64,000 nt of DNA from Sisyra terminalis. Lineage: Eukaryota; Arthropoda; Insecta; Neuroptera; Sisyridae. Positions 1 through 10,930 of this stretch are shown here, in pieces. The stretch spans positions 58,848,630-58,912,629 of the forward strand of contig OY292274.1 of assembly GCA_958496175.1 (NCBI GenBank). The letters are read 5' to 3'. Both the position numbers and the translations under genes were made by a program. The notes beneath the pieces are model-generated. The model was not told the origin of the DNA. It did no database searches and was given only the letters and a program-made list of their open reading frames with translations. Each line of letters opens with the position of its first letter. Within the stretch, counting starts at the first letter, position 1.

Positions 1-263
1 AGAATGAAAATTTTTGGATAGAAAATAACAAATTTCACTTCAAATCATTGGATTTAAAGGACATTTAGTGGGAAACCTGAAGCGAAAGGTAAGCATGGAA
101 AAATGCATGGAAATAGATTGTTTGTAAGGGGTGAGTGCTCCTTATGTGGAATACTTTTCTCTACGAAATATCGTACAATGCCTTCATATGAAGAAAACTC
201 TGTTTTTAATTAAATCCATTTTTCGATATTAAATTTCCCCACTCCTGATTTAGACAAACTATA
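1..263. other. AT-rich sequence with no recognised feature
   Basis: This is the left flank of the Tc1-like element. I see no coding pattern, splice site pair or repeat that I could support. Confidence 0.5.
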
Positions 264-314
264 CAGAGGTGTGAAAATTATTAGACTCAAAAGAAGATTT
301 TTACTTCTTTCCAG

Positions 315-437
315 CGATATATCGCCCAGACAGTAAAACATCCTACATCAGTTATGGTTTGGAGCTGCATGTCAGCAAAGGGTACTGGTAAGATATACAT
401 TGTGGAAAGTACTATGAGGAAAGACCAATATATACAG
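315..437 (+). pseudogene. Tc1-type transposase fragment, part 1
   Basis: A 41-codon open stretch matches the central part of Tc1-like transposases. It contains the family's VKHP-SVMVW motif followed by CMSAKGTGKIYIVE and ends QYIQ. It stops exactly where element A is inserted and resumes in the same frame at 1371. Nothing N-terminal to it survives, so the helix-turn-helix domains and the first catalytic Asp are missing. Confidence 0.85.
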
Positions 438-1362
438 TAGGGTGGTCCTTAATAGGGTTTTTTTTGAATTTCTTTGCTCTCAGGGGCTCAAATGCTTCCA
501 AATTGATAAGAAAAAAAATCCCTGAAAATTTGAGCTCTTAATATTGACTTTAAGATAGTCCGCTTTCCAACTTAAGTTTCTTATGGAAATAACGTAGGAA
601 AAAATTATTTTTTTCTTTAGAATTCCATAACTTAGCGACAAATAAATCAAAAGTAACTAACCGCGTCATGTTTATTGTAAATTTAATGCTCTACAAAAAA
701 GAGCTCTTATTATTTTTCGCTAAATCTATTGGCTTAAGAGCTATTGGCTAAAAAATGCGACACTAATAGCCAATTAATAATATAAAAATATAATCCATTT
801 TTTAACTGAGCAACGGAAAGATGGTAGAGTTGGTTACATAGCTAATATTGAATCTGATGACAATGAACAAGTGCAAAAAATGAAGGATGAACTACTACAG
901 CTATGTCGTGAAAAATCACAAGAATAATGTGGCATTGGCTTGATCTTAAATACAAATTTTGCTTACGAAATTTGATATATTTTGTAAAAATAAGTATTTA
1001 TTTAATCATTACAGTTGATAATATTAATAATTGTATAATAATTAAATTTTGAGTTCGAATAACTCTTAAGCCAATAGATTTAGCAAAAAATCATAAGAGC
1101 TCTTTTTTGTAGAGCATTAAATTTACAATAAACATGACGCGATTAGTTACTTTCAATTTTTCTGTCGCTGAGTTATGAATTTATAAAGAACAAATTAAAT
1201 TGTTCCCACTTTATATCCATAAGAAATTTAAGTTGGAAAGCGCACAATCTTAAAGTTAATATTAAGAGCTCAAATATTTAGGGATTTCTTTTTTCAATTT
1301 GAAAGCATTTGAACCTCTGGGAGCAAGGAAATTCAAAAACACCCCTTTTAAGGACCACCCTA
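438..1362. mobile_element. Hairpin (foldback) element A, 8-bp target duplication
   Basis: The termini are TAGGGTGGTCCTTAA and its inverse TTAAGGACCACCCTA, with a perfect 8-bp duplication ATATACAG on each side (430-437 and 1363-1370). The two arms (about 438-740 and 1060-1362) are inverted copies of each other, roughly 85% identical by eye, around a unique centre of about 310 bp. The 8-bp duplication fits hAT, P or some MULE transposons. Arms this long are less usual for hAT. The centre holds a short coding-like tail, listed separately. The element interrupts a Tc1 transposase, so it is the younger insertion. Confidence 0.85.
781..927 (+). pseudogene. Coding-like C-terminal tail inside hairpin element A
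   Basis: Between the two arms of element A a 48-codon frame runs from a stop at 778-780 to TAA at 925-927. Its composition is hydrophilic and protein-like (TEQRKDGRVGYIANIESDDN, then a Lys/Glu/Leu-rich helix-like end), unlike the low-complexity translations around it. It is followed by AT-rich sequence resembling a 3' UTR. I do not recognise the family. The simplest reading is the last piece of the transposase of the autonomous parent of element A. A captured host exon is the alternative. It has no start codon signal and is probably not expressed. Confidence 0.35.
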
Positions 1363-1370
1363 ATATACAG

Positions 1371-1612
1371 GTCTTAGAAACGAGGTTATTGCCTCAAACT
1401 AAAGAGTGGTTTCCGGAAGAAAATTGTATCTTTATGCAGGATGGAGCTCCTTGCCATAAAGCCAAAAAAGTTATGAATTTCCTCAAAAATTCTAACACCA
1501 ATGTGCCTTCTTAGCCAGGAAATAGTCCTGATGATAATCCCATGCAAAATTTTTGACCCATTGTGAAGAAAAATACTATAAAAAATGAACTATTACAGCA
1601 CGGGTGGATTTG
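1371..1612 (+). pseudogene. Tc1-type transposase fragment, part 2 (catalytic region)
   Basis: This continues the Tc1-like frame after element A. It reads VLETRLLPQTKEWFP, then FMQDGAPCHKA with the second catalytic Asp, then NSPDDNPMQN. In Tc1 proteins the last motif normally carries the catalytic Glu in NPIEN, and here that position is Gln. Two in-frame stops are present, one before PGNSPD and one after QNF. The gene is dead. Confidence 0.88.
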
Positions 1613-1827
1613 ATTACCGAATTTATTCAGGTTTGGCATCATAATAGTATATAAATGAAAAAAATAGTATGAAGCATGTCAGGATGAGAAATATAAATTA
1701 TAAACAATAAAAGGTACCACATAAAATATAAGATGAGTGAAATTATTGTAGTTTTTAAATTTACAACATTTAAAAACAAAAATGTTTTTTTTTTCTCTTG
1801 AGTCTAATAATTATCGCACCTCTGTAT

Positions 1828-2889
1828 TAGGGTGTCCGTTATTTCCCGAATTGATTTTTTTACAGCGATCGCCCCCTGAGTTTTTAGCTTAAGATATAAA
1901 AAAAATTATCCAAAACAATTAAGCTCTTAATTTCTTGATTAAACCGTGCCGGAATTATGTTACTTTTACCATTTAAATAACATGGGATTATTTGACTTTT
2001 TACTTTTATTTTTTTTTTTCTCAGAAACAAATAAATGAAAAGATGTAAGATTAAATTATTATGACGTAAAATTTAACGCTCTACAAAAAAGGTCTTTTAT
2101 AAATTTTCGATTAAATCACTCCATTAAAAGTTATTCAACATTTAATTTGTTTAATTTGTATTTTGTAATTTATTCAACATTTAATTTGTTGACCTCAAGT
2201 TCTAAGAAATTTCTCATAGATGGCGTCAAGTGAAATGGTGAAAATTCGAATTTTAATTGAACTTATGTCGATAGTCTCATTAATTATTATAAAATTCACT
2301 TCGTAGGTTCAAAATATTGATTAAAGTACGAAAATTTATCCTGGGTAAATTGAATTTCACGACTTTAACGAATTCGGATCTTATGTCACCGGTTTTAATT
2401 GTCAAAAAATATTTTTTTTGTTCAATTTTCAGTTCATGCCATAAAATTAACACAAATAATCACTGGTACTCCAATGATAATAATTTTTATCTTCTCTTTC
2501 AATGATTTTATAATTAAAAAAAGTAAAAATGAGCAAAATGTTGAAAATATTGCAAGATTTATATTAGGCACAAGTTAAATGTCGAACAACTTTTAATGGA
2601 ATGATTTAATCGAAAATTTATAAGAGATCTTTTTTGAAGAGCATTAAATTTTACGTCATAATAATTTAATCTTAAGTCTTTTCATCCATTTGTTTTTAAG
2701 AAAAAAAAATAAAAGTAAAAAGTCAAATAATCCCATGTTATTTAAATGGTAAAAGTAACATGATTCCGGCACGGTTTAATAAAGAAATCAAGAGCTTAAT
2801 TGTATTGGATAATTTTTTTTGTATCTTAAACTAAAAATTCAGGGGGTGATCGCTGTAAAAAATCAATTTGGGAAATAACGGACACCCTA
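1828..2889. mobile_element. Hairpin element B, TAGGGTG termini, 8-bp target duplication
   Basis: The ends are TAGGGTGTCCGTTATTTCCC and its inverse. The flanks are CTCTGTAT (1820-1827) and TTCTGTAT (2890-2897), an 8-bp duplication with one mismatch at its edge. The target lies exactly at the right end of the Tc1 element. Arms of about 350 bp are inverted copies around a unique centre at about 2200-2560. The arms contain the ACGCTCTACAAAAAA block near 2077 that recurs in elements A, C and, modified, D. The centre has no convincing gene. Confidence 0.82.
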
Positions 2890-3121
2890 TTCTGTATGTA
2901 TATCCAATTGACAGTTTATTCATATCTATACATCATAGTTTATGACTTCAATTCACTTCTATACAGTTAATGTTTTAAATAAATATCTTTGAACAAGTGA
3001 TCCTTTCTGACCCGATAAACAGTTAATTCATATATGTAAGATACAAATTCGTATAACTAGTAAATTGTGTATTGTATTATGTAATACTATACAGCAAGTA
3101 AATAGTCAATTAGGCTCATGT
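2890..3121. other. AT-rich spacer
   Basis: Nothing recognisable lies between element B and the following MITE. Confidence 0.4.
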
Positions 3122-3326
3122 ATCATTTAGCGACATCAATATCAGGCAACGATGCATTTTCTAATTTGTTTTTAATTTGATTCGCGAATTAATCAGACCA
3201 TAATGAAAATTTACCAACAAAAGAGCAAATTAAACGATATTATAATTAAATTAGCAAACAAATCACGAATTAAATTAAAAACAAAGGAGAAAATGTAACG
3301 TTGCCTGATATTGATGTCGGTAAATG
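3122..3326. mobile_element. MITE, about 205 bp, inverted repeat
   Basis: The left end has CATTTAGCGACATCAATATC followed by AGGCAACG. The right end is the inverse (CGTTGCCTGATATTGATGTC then GGTAAATG). The inversion extends inward through TTTGTTTTTAATTTGATTCG to a short centre. I could not define a target duplication or assign a superfamily. Confidence 0.65.
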
Positions 3327-3782
3327 GAACATAAGTCAAATTAATTTATTATGGAAAACTAGTAACTTTCTGGGAAATATTTATAACCTAGCACTGACAA
3401 AATAAACAAATGGCAAAAATTTGGTAATTAAATGAAAACGAAATGACAGTTGAAACCAATGACAATGTGTTAACATTCTTTGTTGTCTGTTTTTGCCGCC
3501 ATACGTACATTTCCTTGTTATATTGACATGAAAAGCAAAAATTGTGATTAAAATTGTATCATATTTTAGTAATCACAAACTACTAATAACTGATGTGCCA
3601 TTTTAGGCAACACCGAAATATGCAATGCCAATGGATTAAAAACATTTTTTTAAAAACGACAACTTTGGTAATAAACGATTTGAAATGAACCCATAGATTC
3701 TATACATAGTTGAAATAAATTGTTTAAGGGGCATTAAATAATTGATATAAATGGACGATTTAAGAGCTATTTGGGTACTTAC

Positions 3783-3977
3783 TTGCAATCCCAGTGCGGT
3801 TTCACAAGAAGTGACGATAACAGCCCGACCACCACCTATATCTCCGTCATCTGTCGCCGGTCCTCCAGGTTCCGCTCGTATTTTACATAATAGATATAAT
3901 AGCAAAGCTCCGGCTATTGAGAACAAAGCCACCAGTTGAATTGTAAGCACTAATGCGGTTTGAATATCCATTACAGT
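3783..3977 (-). CDS. First coding exon of a membrane-anchored short-chain dehydrogenase/reductase (partial)
   Basis: The coding part is 3783..3971 on the minus strand: 63 codons from ATG, in phase 0 at the exon end. Residues 6-28 form one hydrophobic segment, a likely N-terminal membrane anchor. Residues 29-48 are a Gly/Asp-rich linker. Residues 49-63 read GRAVIVTSCETALGLQ, the first beta strand and nucleotide-binding turn of an SDR. Retinol- and hydroxybutyrate-dehydrogenase-like SDRs usually have TGCDSGFG here; this protein has Ser and Ala at the two first glycine positions. The exon follows a pyrimidine-rich acceptor (TTTATTGTTTCAG) six bases before the ATG and ends at a strong donor, GTAAGTA. 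A 5' UTR exon must therefore lie at higher coordinates. The catalytic Tyr-x-x-x-Lys part lies beyond the left edge of the window, since I found no later exon here. Substrate unknown; membership of the SDR family is fairly secure, the subfamily is not. Confidence 0.75.
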
Positions 3978-5670
3978 CTGAAACAATAAAATCAAACTTT
4001 AACACAGGACTTGTTCGTCTATAGCAAAACATATTTTCAACGTTGTGAACGTGAATCAGATTTGCGTAATATCTTTGTATGATTTTTGCTAAAAATAAAG
4101 TTTAAATCATCCAAATTTAGTTTTAAATTGTGTTGAAACATTTTAATATAGCAGACTGGCTTTTGTGATACGTTTTATAACATAAAAGCCATTAACGAAT
4201 TTATTGCATCTATAAAAACATTTTAACGAAAAGTTATCAAATTAAACGATGATTAAGTTTGTTTGAAAACTAAAAAAAAATGTGTATAAATTGATACTGA
4301 AATCACTTATTGCCTAATGCTATGGAAGCACTAACCAATACTATATCGGTACAAAACAATGTTAAACTTATTGAAAAGTTTACATTATAAATTTTGATTG
4401 GTATCAAAACTCATAAATCAAGGTGGAATAGATTATTGTATTAACTATTGGCAAGTATATCATACGGATAACCAATGATTATAAATTGAACATTTACTTA
4501 TGAAATTAGTGATATTCAAGATATTCAATACCATAATATGTATTCCAAATTGGAAAGTTACAGTTCATACTAAAATATTCATAAGTAATGCTTAAACTCG
4601 TGGATACGATCGCTTAGAATTCGATTATTAACCAAAAGAAAATGAAATAATTATCAATGAAATGTTGTAAATCATATTTTCTTAATTGATGGTTTAAATA
4701 AAGTAATTAGTATTCCAATTAATCACGACTCCCATATTCTTCTTTAACACAAAAGTCTCAAAAGTCAAAAATTATCTGTCAATACTTTGTTTGGACATTG
4801 ATTGAACAATTGCATAATTGATTGGACATCTTCTGAATCTTCTGAAGATTGGTATTTTATTCTGAACAGGATTCAACTTAAATCAAATACAATTGAGAAT
4901 TGAATTTTAAATATTTGAATAATGAATGTAGTAAAATAATCAATTGATAATTGCCAACAATTTTGAAATTTGTAAGGAATTTCTTATTACTTTTAAACAC
5001 TGAAATTGCATGAAATTGCATCTAAATGAGATAAGTTTTAAAAGAATGCGGTCTATTTTAAGAACTTATATATAAAATAGTACTAAGGGTAAGTGAAGAG
5101 GAGTTTCTTTAAAAATAAAACAACGTTTAAATGCTAAATCTTAGAGGGGTATGTATGATTACTTTATATAGTGAAATTTTTTTCAAATATCATATCAAAC
5201 AAATTATTATAAATAGTAGTTGGTCCAAACGGTTGTGGAATGATTGCGTATAGGGCATACGAACTTAACATATGGTTATCTAATAATCAAAAAAGATCAA
5301 TAAAAACGGTTGGTCACATCCTGCTCCAGTGTGCCAATTCCTCAAAAAAAACCTTCACCAAATTCCCTAACATCATAGCATCCTGTCTAAATTTCCTCTA
5401 AGGTATAAACATAGCACCTTCTCCTTCCAAAAAAAAAAACCTAATATACAACAAAAAATGATGAAAAACCTCTTGAATCCAAAGTCATTGATGACCTAAT
5501 AGTTAGAAAATGGCTATAAAGGGAGAAAAATAGTTGGTCCGAATTCTAAAACTACAATTTAAATCTCTAGAAAGTGTAGCGACATTATGAAAAAAGAAAC
5601 AGGAAAAAACATTTTGCAGGCAAGTTTTTGGAACCTCAAAATTTTTTTTTTCTTGAGGTTTCGCTTCTCA
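3978..5670. other. Probable 5' intron sequence of the SDR gene
   Basis: Mostly featureless AT-rich sequence. Around 5310-5420 (+) one frame reads GHILLQCANSSKKTF, which resembles the degenerate zinc-knuckle tail of insect non-LTR retrotransposons. It is too short and decayed to annotate with confidence. Confidence 0.4.
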
Positions 5671-5674
5671 ATCA

Positions 5675-6300
5675 AATAATTTCCAAAGGGCCTAAGGGTA
5701 GAAACCATGGTGGATCGACCCCCGAAAAGATATTTCAATGATACATAAGAAAATGTGCATTTAGGAACTAATAACATACTAAGATTCTGGAAGTTTTAGA
5801 TCTCTATCTCAATTAAATTTTGAGAAAAACACAAGAAAAGGGAAAAACAGAATATTTTTTTTAGAATTAACTTAATCGTTTAATCTAAAATTTTAAGATG
5901 ATGTGGAAGTTAAAAATGTATTTTTTATAAAAAATTATCAACTAAACCTATAAGCTATATGATATCCAAAAATATTTTTTTATCATGAAACAATTATGGA
6001 ACCGCTGCAAAATTTTTTTTTTTTAAATTTTGTATACTTTTTCTGTAATGCGTGTATTTTTTCAATTGAAATGCTCTATATAGTGAAAAAAAATCACTTC
6101 CACTTTCAATATCAAACGCTTAACCTGTATATGCGAATTGTATATGGTGATCATTGAGTCTAGAAGCGCGAATTGTTAAATTTTCAAATTTCAATAAAGA
6201 AAACAAATGAACATCTGGAAATCAAGCGATCCCATTGGCTATTAGCGATGTGCACTGACGAGTGTACGCGGTCATTAGATATTAGTGCTTAGCGTGACGT
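5675..6300 (+). repeat. Dispersed repeat family R2, copy 1
   Basis: This stretch is similar, with many substitutions and gaps, to 31125..31700 on the same strand, and in part to 32085..32260 in the opposite orientation. Shared landmarks are CCGAAAAGATATT, TACTAAGATTCTGGAAG and, near the right end, a stretch reading CCCATTGGCTATTAGC (CCTATTGGCTAATAGC in copy 2). There is no coding signal. It is an old interspersed element of unknown class. Confidence 0.6.
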
Positions 6301-6942
6301 ATTCATACTTTAGTGATCCTTAATTAATTAATTTCATTTGATTAAAAGTTAAAAAGTGGTTTAAATAATAATTTAAATAGTGCTCAACTAATCAGGATTA
6401 CACTTCTTTTATTCAAGTAAGTGAAATGTTGTTGAATTCTTAAAGATATAAATCTTAATACTAACATAGTTGGTTCCGGTTCATTTGGCAATTGATATTT
6501 TCGTGGAAATTTTATATTTCCAATCTAAATGATTAAAGGATCTATAAGCTACTAATACTATACACGTATTAACACATTTTTTTCTCAACAAACTATTGTT
6601 CATAGTTTTAAGAAATTATAAGAAAAAAACAACAGGTACGAAATAAATACTCTGATGATTTTAAGGTTATAATTATGTACGTATTTTGGGTAAACAAGAA
6701 CAATAGTCATTATGACCTTGTATTTATGCCAATACATATTATTGAAATACGAAAAACAGGAGTTCTTATTTTTTAGGACAAATCGCCTATTCTTCGAAGT
6801 ATTTATGTCGCCAGTAATTGTATTTCTCGTCAATTTAAAGGAATTGGAATTATAGGATTTCGAAATTTCCTTACATTATCTATGAAACATCACAATATAC
6901 GCAACACTTATAGTAACCCCAAATCCCCATCTTCAAGTGTTT

Positions 6943-7615
6943 TACCCTAGGGTTTGGAAAAATTTGGGAATACTACGATTCTTCTGGCGCCACGATGTTT
7001 GGACGGATTTTTATAGATCTCGACGAAAAAAAACGAAAATGAAGAATATTTTTTTTTGATATCTTGCTTAGTTAACGAAATATCGACCTCTAAAAATGGA
7101 AAAATTAATTGATTTTTTTCCCTTTTTTAGATGGAGTTCTCAGGATTTTCATGAAAAAGATGGTAAATGTTTACAACCGTAGTTCTACCAATTGCTTATG
7201 CTAAAAAAATATAAACAAGGGGTCCAGAGGCGAAGTCCCGGTGGTGGTTGGGGGGCGAAGCCCCCCCAAAAGAAAAAAGATGATAGTCGATGGAAATCGA
7301 AAATGCAATATTACCAGATACGGGAGACGCCCCCAACCCTTACCAAGATTTTATTCCAGGGCCCCTTGTTTATAATTTTTTTGGCACAAAAAAAATGCTT
7401 GAGCTATGGTTGTAATAATTTAGCTTTTTTCATGAAAACCCTTAGAAAAAAAATAATTTTTCTATTTTTAGGGGTCGATATTTCATAAACTAAGCGAGAT
7501 ATCGAAAAATTTTATTCTTCATTTTCGTTTTTTTTTTTTCGTTGAGATCTATAAGAGTCCATCAAAACATCGTGGCACCAGAAGAATCGTAGTCTTGCCC
7601 AGATTTTTAAGGGAT
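6943..7615. mobile_element. Foldback element with a GC-rich hairpin core
   Basis: The outer arms are inverted copies: ACTACGATTCTTCTGGCGCC at the left and its near-inverse GGCACCAGAAGAATCGTAGT at the right. They continue through the TCTCGACGAAAAAAAACG block and inward as far as ATAAACAAGGGG. The centre is strikingly GC-rich for this window and contains a 7-bp perfect stem with a 3-base loop, GGGGGGC-GAA-GCCCCCC, at 7250-7267. A second, weaker GGCGAAGTCCC lies just before it. No transposase is encoded. The open frame at 7192-7488 crosses the hairpin and is not a gene. Confidence 0.7.
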
Positions 7616-9878
7616 AATAAAGTTTAGTCATGGAACAAAATAATTCAATCTATTTATGAATTGATAATGTATACAAATGTCTTACTAAAACTGGTAAAAG
7701 ATTTTACTCTAAATTTGGTAGAGCTTTCCATTGTAAATTTAAAGCCTAAAATAATGCTTTCCGCTATGAAAAAAAATTAAATCATTTTTTTTTCTTAAGA
7801 ATTTGATTTCGAAGAATCTTAAATAAACTTTCGGTAAAATCAACTTTCTTAGGATACTAATTATGTTATGGTGTTACTTTATATCCATAGTATCAAGGTT
7901 ACAGCTATATTTAGTAGAAATGTGGATAGCATTGACATTTTAGAAAAATTTACTTTTATGCTTAACAAATTTTGATAAGATGTACGATATAAGTTGCTGA
8001 TTATTAAGTCTTCTATATAACTATAAGGTTTATGGACACGGTATTTAATTATTCACGTAAATTGTTTAGTGCATTATTGCAAAACGAGAAATGGATAATA
8101 AAATTTCATCTATTCATTTTCTCAAACATTAAGGCTCATAATAAAGCGTTTAAGATAGTTATGATAATAATTATACAATGTAAGCCATTGGCCTATATTT
8201 GATACATAGAATGAAAGATATAATGTGAGAACAATTTTACTTTAGCAGTATTGACTCATTCTTTAAACGGTAAGAAGCAATAATGCATATTTTTTGTCGT
8301 AAGTCACTACAATTAGTTCTATATTAAGCCAAATTAGTTACAATTGCGATTATATTTCCGTTTTCAAATTGAGGAAGACAAAATCGTAAAATATAATGAG
8401 AAATTATTTTTGTTGGTTACTTGTTTAAATGAAACCGGATTCCTTACTATCTGATGGAATATTTAAATATCTTTATGCTACAAGGTGTAGGTTTTATCTC
8501 ATATTTGAACAAATTAATTTTATTCTTAAGAAGACCACCAACGAAACATCTATGATTGAATCTATATAACTAAGTTATTTATATTCATAAAATTGACCAT
8601 ATTTTTCTTAAAAGTCTAAAACAATTTGGTAATAAGAAACTATTTTTTTATTTGTATCAAACAAGTTTAGATAGAATTTTATATTGAATATTAATGAGAA
8701 AATTTTCCCAAAAATATTAGACCAGTGTTTTTCGACTTTCATTTTTGGTAACGCTTTTAATTACTTGTCAAGGCAGAGATTCTGTATGAAATTGTAAGCG
8801 TGAAATTAATTTAAACTCTATAACCAAGCGTATAATTAAAAAAAAATGAGCATAGTACATTTTTTATGAAATGATTTCACGCCAACATAAATGCAATTAT
8901 TTATCCATTTTTTGTCATCTATGAACTAAAAATACCTAACACTGAGTTGGTAAGAAAATTGAGTCGCCAGCTAAAAAAAACTTAGTAATTTAAAACATCG
9001 TACACGAGAATATATGTAATTACCTTAAGAATTGTACGATATACTACATTTTCTATAACTGTTAAATAACCCAGATTTGTCACCGATTTGTAACGAACCC
9101 GTAACCGTCCCATAGACAACTAAGTCACAACATGAAGCCAATTCATATTCTTCATGGTACTTATAGCAAACGTAAATAATTGAATGTATAACAAATATTT
9201 TTAGTTCTTTTTCACATCAATTATCAAATGATTGAAGTGTTCTTTTATTAGGTAAAACTATGCAAAACTTTTCTTGTAAATATTTGGCTTCATCCTTTAA
9301 ACAGATTCCTCTCATTAAATTATTTATGGGTGCTTGAATAAATGACCTAAATTTTAATAAAACCACAAATACATCAAAGATTTACACTTCAATTGAAATA
9401 TTTGATTCTCAAGAATGTTATTGTATCACAAATAAATACATTTCTAATCAAATTTTGTATAGTTGGACTTATTTTTTTTGCATAATAAGAGTAAGTATTT
9501 TCACTTATGGACAAGTTGACTGTATCAATAAATCAGCTATTAAATAGAAAAAAAATTAAATAAAATTTATAAAAAATAATGTTTAGATTTTCTACGAATT
9601 CATCATTTTATTCAGCATTGAATATATCAAGTTTTGTGCCTACAAAGTTTGATTCGCGGGCAGTATTAATTTTCAATTTTTATTTAAACCAAAACTTCTG
9701 TGGAATCGTATCGTATACTTGTCAAAGCTTATGTTGGGTATGTTTTTAGGAATCTCAATATTTTCTGAGGTTTTGAAAAATTTAAACTGGCAATATCGAT
9801 GTGGAGAACAAAAAACGACGAAAACCACTAAAAAAAAATTCAAGACATCGAATTGTTAGAATTGTTGAATTAGTAATG
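7616..9878. other. AT-rich sequence with no recognised feature
   Basis: About 2.2 kb with no convincing exon, repeat or transposon end. Confidence 0.45.
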
Positions 9879-10035
9879 CAACAACTTTGGATAGTAGATT
9901 TGGACCAAGCTTTAGCGCAAAAAGCGGCCAGAATATCAAAATAGGCAAAACAAAGTAATTTTCCTGCATGGTAATTCCCCTGGCTACACAGAAAAATGGA
10001 TGAAAGATATGATCGAGGAATTCATTTCGGAAGTA
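9879..10035 (+). pseudogene. Mariner transposase relic
   Basis: One frame gives QQLWIVDLDQALAQK and, in the next frame after an in-frame stop, KVIFLHGNSPGYTEKW then MKDMIEE. This matches the stretch around the second catalytic residue of mariner transposases, normally IFLHDNA-PH. Here the catalytic Asp is Gly (HGN). Only about 50 codons remain and no terminal repeats were found, so this is an old fragment. Confidence 0.6.
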
Positions 10036-10594
10036 TAAAGTGAACCGGAAAGTAATTTTGTCTTTATTTAATTTTATAAGATATTTCAAAGTGGTATTAA
10101 AGAAATTTTATGATTAGAGTGACTTATTAACTTATAAAAACTTACATAATAATATTTTTTATTCCGAAATCTGTCTTGAACTGGTAAGACCAAAAACCCA
10201 AAGGAATACAAATTTAGTGTTATATACTCTTTGAGTTTCACAAAGTAGCGAAGTAAAATTGTTACTTAAAACATTTTCAATGTTTATCTAAGTGCATTAG
10301 ATGTTCATTAATGTCAAATGAGTTAATTTAAGTTCAAATTCAATAATTTTTATTTATGGCAAAAAATGTAACCAATAAGAAGTTAATGGAGGAAATAGTA
10401 CCAAATTTATACCAGAAAGTCAAAGAGCTATCAAATAATCCTTATCAACTATGATCAATCAACCAAATACCCAAAAGTACCCAAGAACTGTTAACCGAGA
10501 AAATTCTATACTGCAACATGGTAATGCAAGACTTTTCTGCAGCAGAAAAGCCCTAAAAATGATTAATCAATTTAAAGGGGTGGTGATATTGCCG

Positions 10595-10930
10595 TACCCA
10601 CTATAATCACCCTAAGTTATTCCATCAAATTTCTGTTTATTTCAATCGTTACAACATTTACTAAGTGGTAAACAAATTGAAAGCTAAAGTGAGGTTCAAA
10701 GTGTATTTTTTATATTTTCCTTAGTAGTCAATTGATTTTTAGTAATTTGGCATTGAAAATTTGCTCTACTGGGACTAGTGCTTACATGTGATGGTCTATG
10801 GATTGAATGCACATATTGCAACCCTATGCAGATTGTGCAATTTATTTGAAAATAAAAAAAAAATTGCACACTAGATATTAAAACGTTCATACTATTGAGA
10901 CTGATTATATCATTGATTTAAAATCAAAAG
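10595..10930 (+). repeat. Dispersed repeat R1, copy 1 (split by a SINE)
   Basis: This segment is a diverged copy of 63775..64000. Shared landmarks are TTTCAATCGTTACAACATTT, TATTTTCCTTA and TTGATTATATCATTGATTTA-like ends (GACTGATTATATCATTG here). The copy here is interrupted at 10766 by a 95-100 bp poly(A)-ended insertion that is absent from the other copy. Class unknown. Confidence 0.7.
10766..10863 (+). mobile_element. Short poly(A)-tailed retroposon (SINE-like), copy 1
   Basis: The unit starts CTACTGGGACTAGTGCTTAC and ends AATTTATTTGAAAATAAAAA. A close copy lies at 48671..48768. It is flanked here by AAATTTGC and AAATTGC, a likely short target duplication. The paralogous repeat at about 63940 has a single AAATTTGCAC at that point, so the insertion is real. 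I see no tRNA-type A or B box and do not recognise the source RNA. Confidence 0.65.

Larger units (their letters stand above)
264..1824 (+). mobile_element. Tc1-like DNA transposon, internally deleted and interrupted
   Basis: The left end begins CAGAGGTGTGAAAATTATTA and the right end is its imperfect inverse, finishing TAATTATCGCACCTCTG. Each end is flanked by TA (262-263 and 1825-1826), the target dinucleotide of Tc1/mariner elements. Inside lie two pieces of a Tc1-type transposase in the same frame, split by hairpin element A. Without A the element would be only about 630 bp, against roughly 1.3-1.6 kb for an autonomous Tc1-like element, so the N-terminal DNA-binding region and the first catalytic Asp region are already lost. 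The element cannot be autonomous. Confidence 0.9.

Noticed and set aside
5310..5420. LINE C-terminal relic (GHILLQCAN)
   Set aside because: Only about ten residues resemble a zinc knuckle; could be chance.
7192..7488. 98-codon open frame on the plus strand
   Set aside because: It runs across the GC-rich centre and one arm of a foldback element; the translation follows from the inverted repeat and has no protein-like pattern.
10497..10545. 50-bp similarity, inverted, to 26773-26825
   Set aside because: Shared words are short and diverged; possibly a decayed transposon piece, but not enough for a feature.
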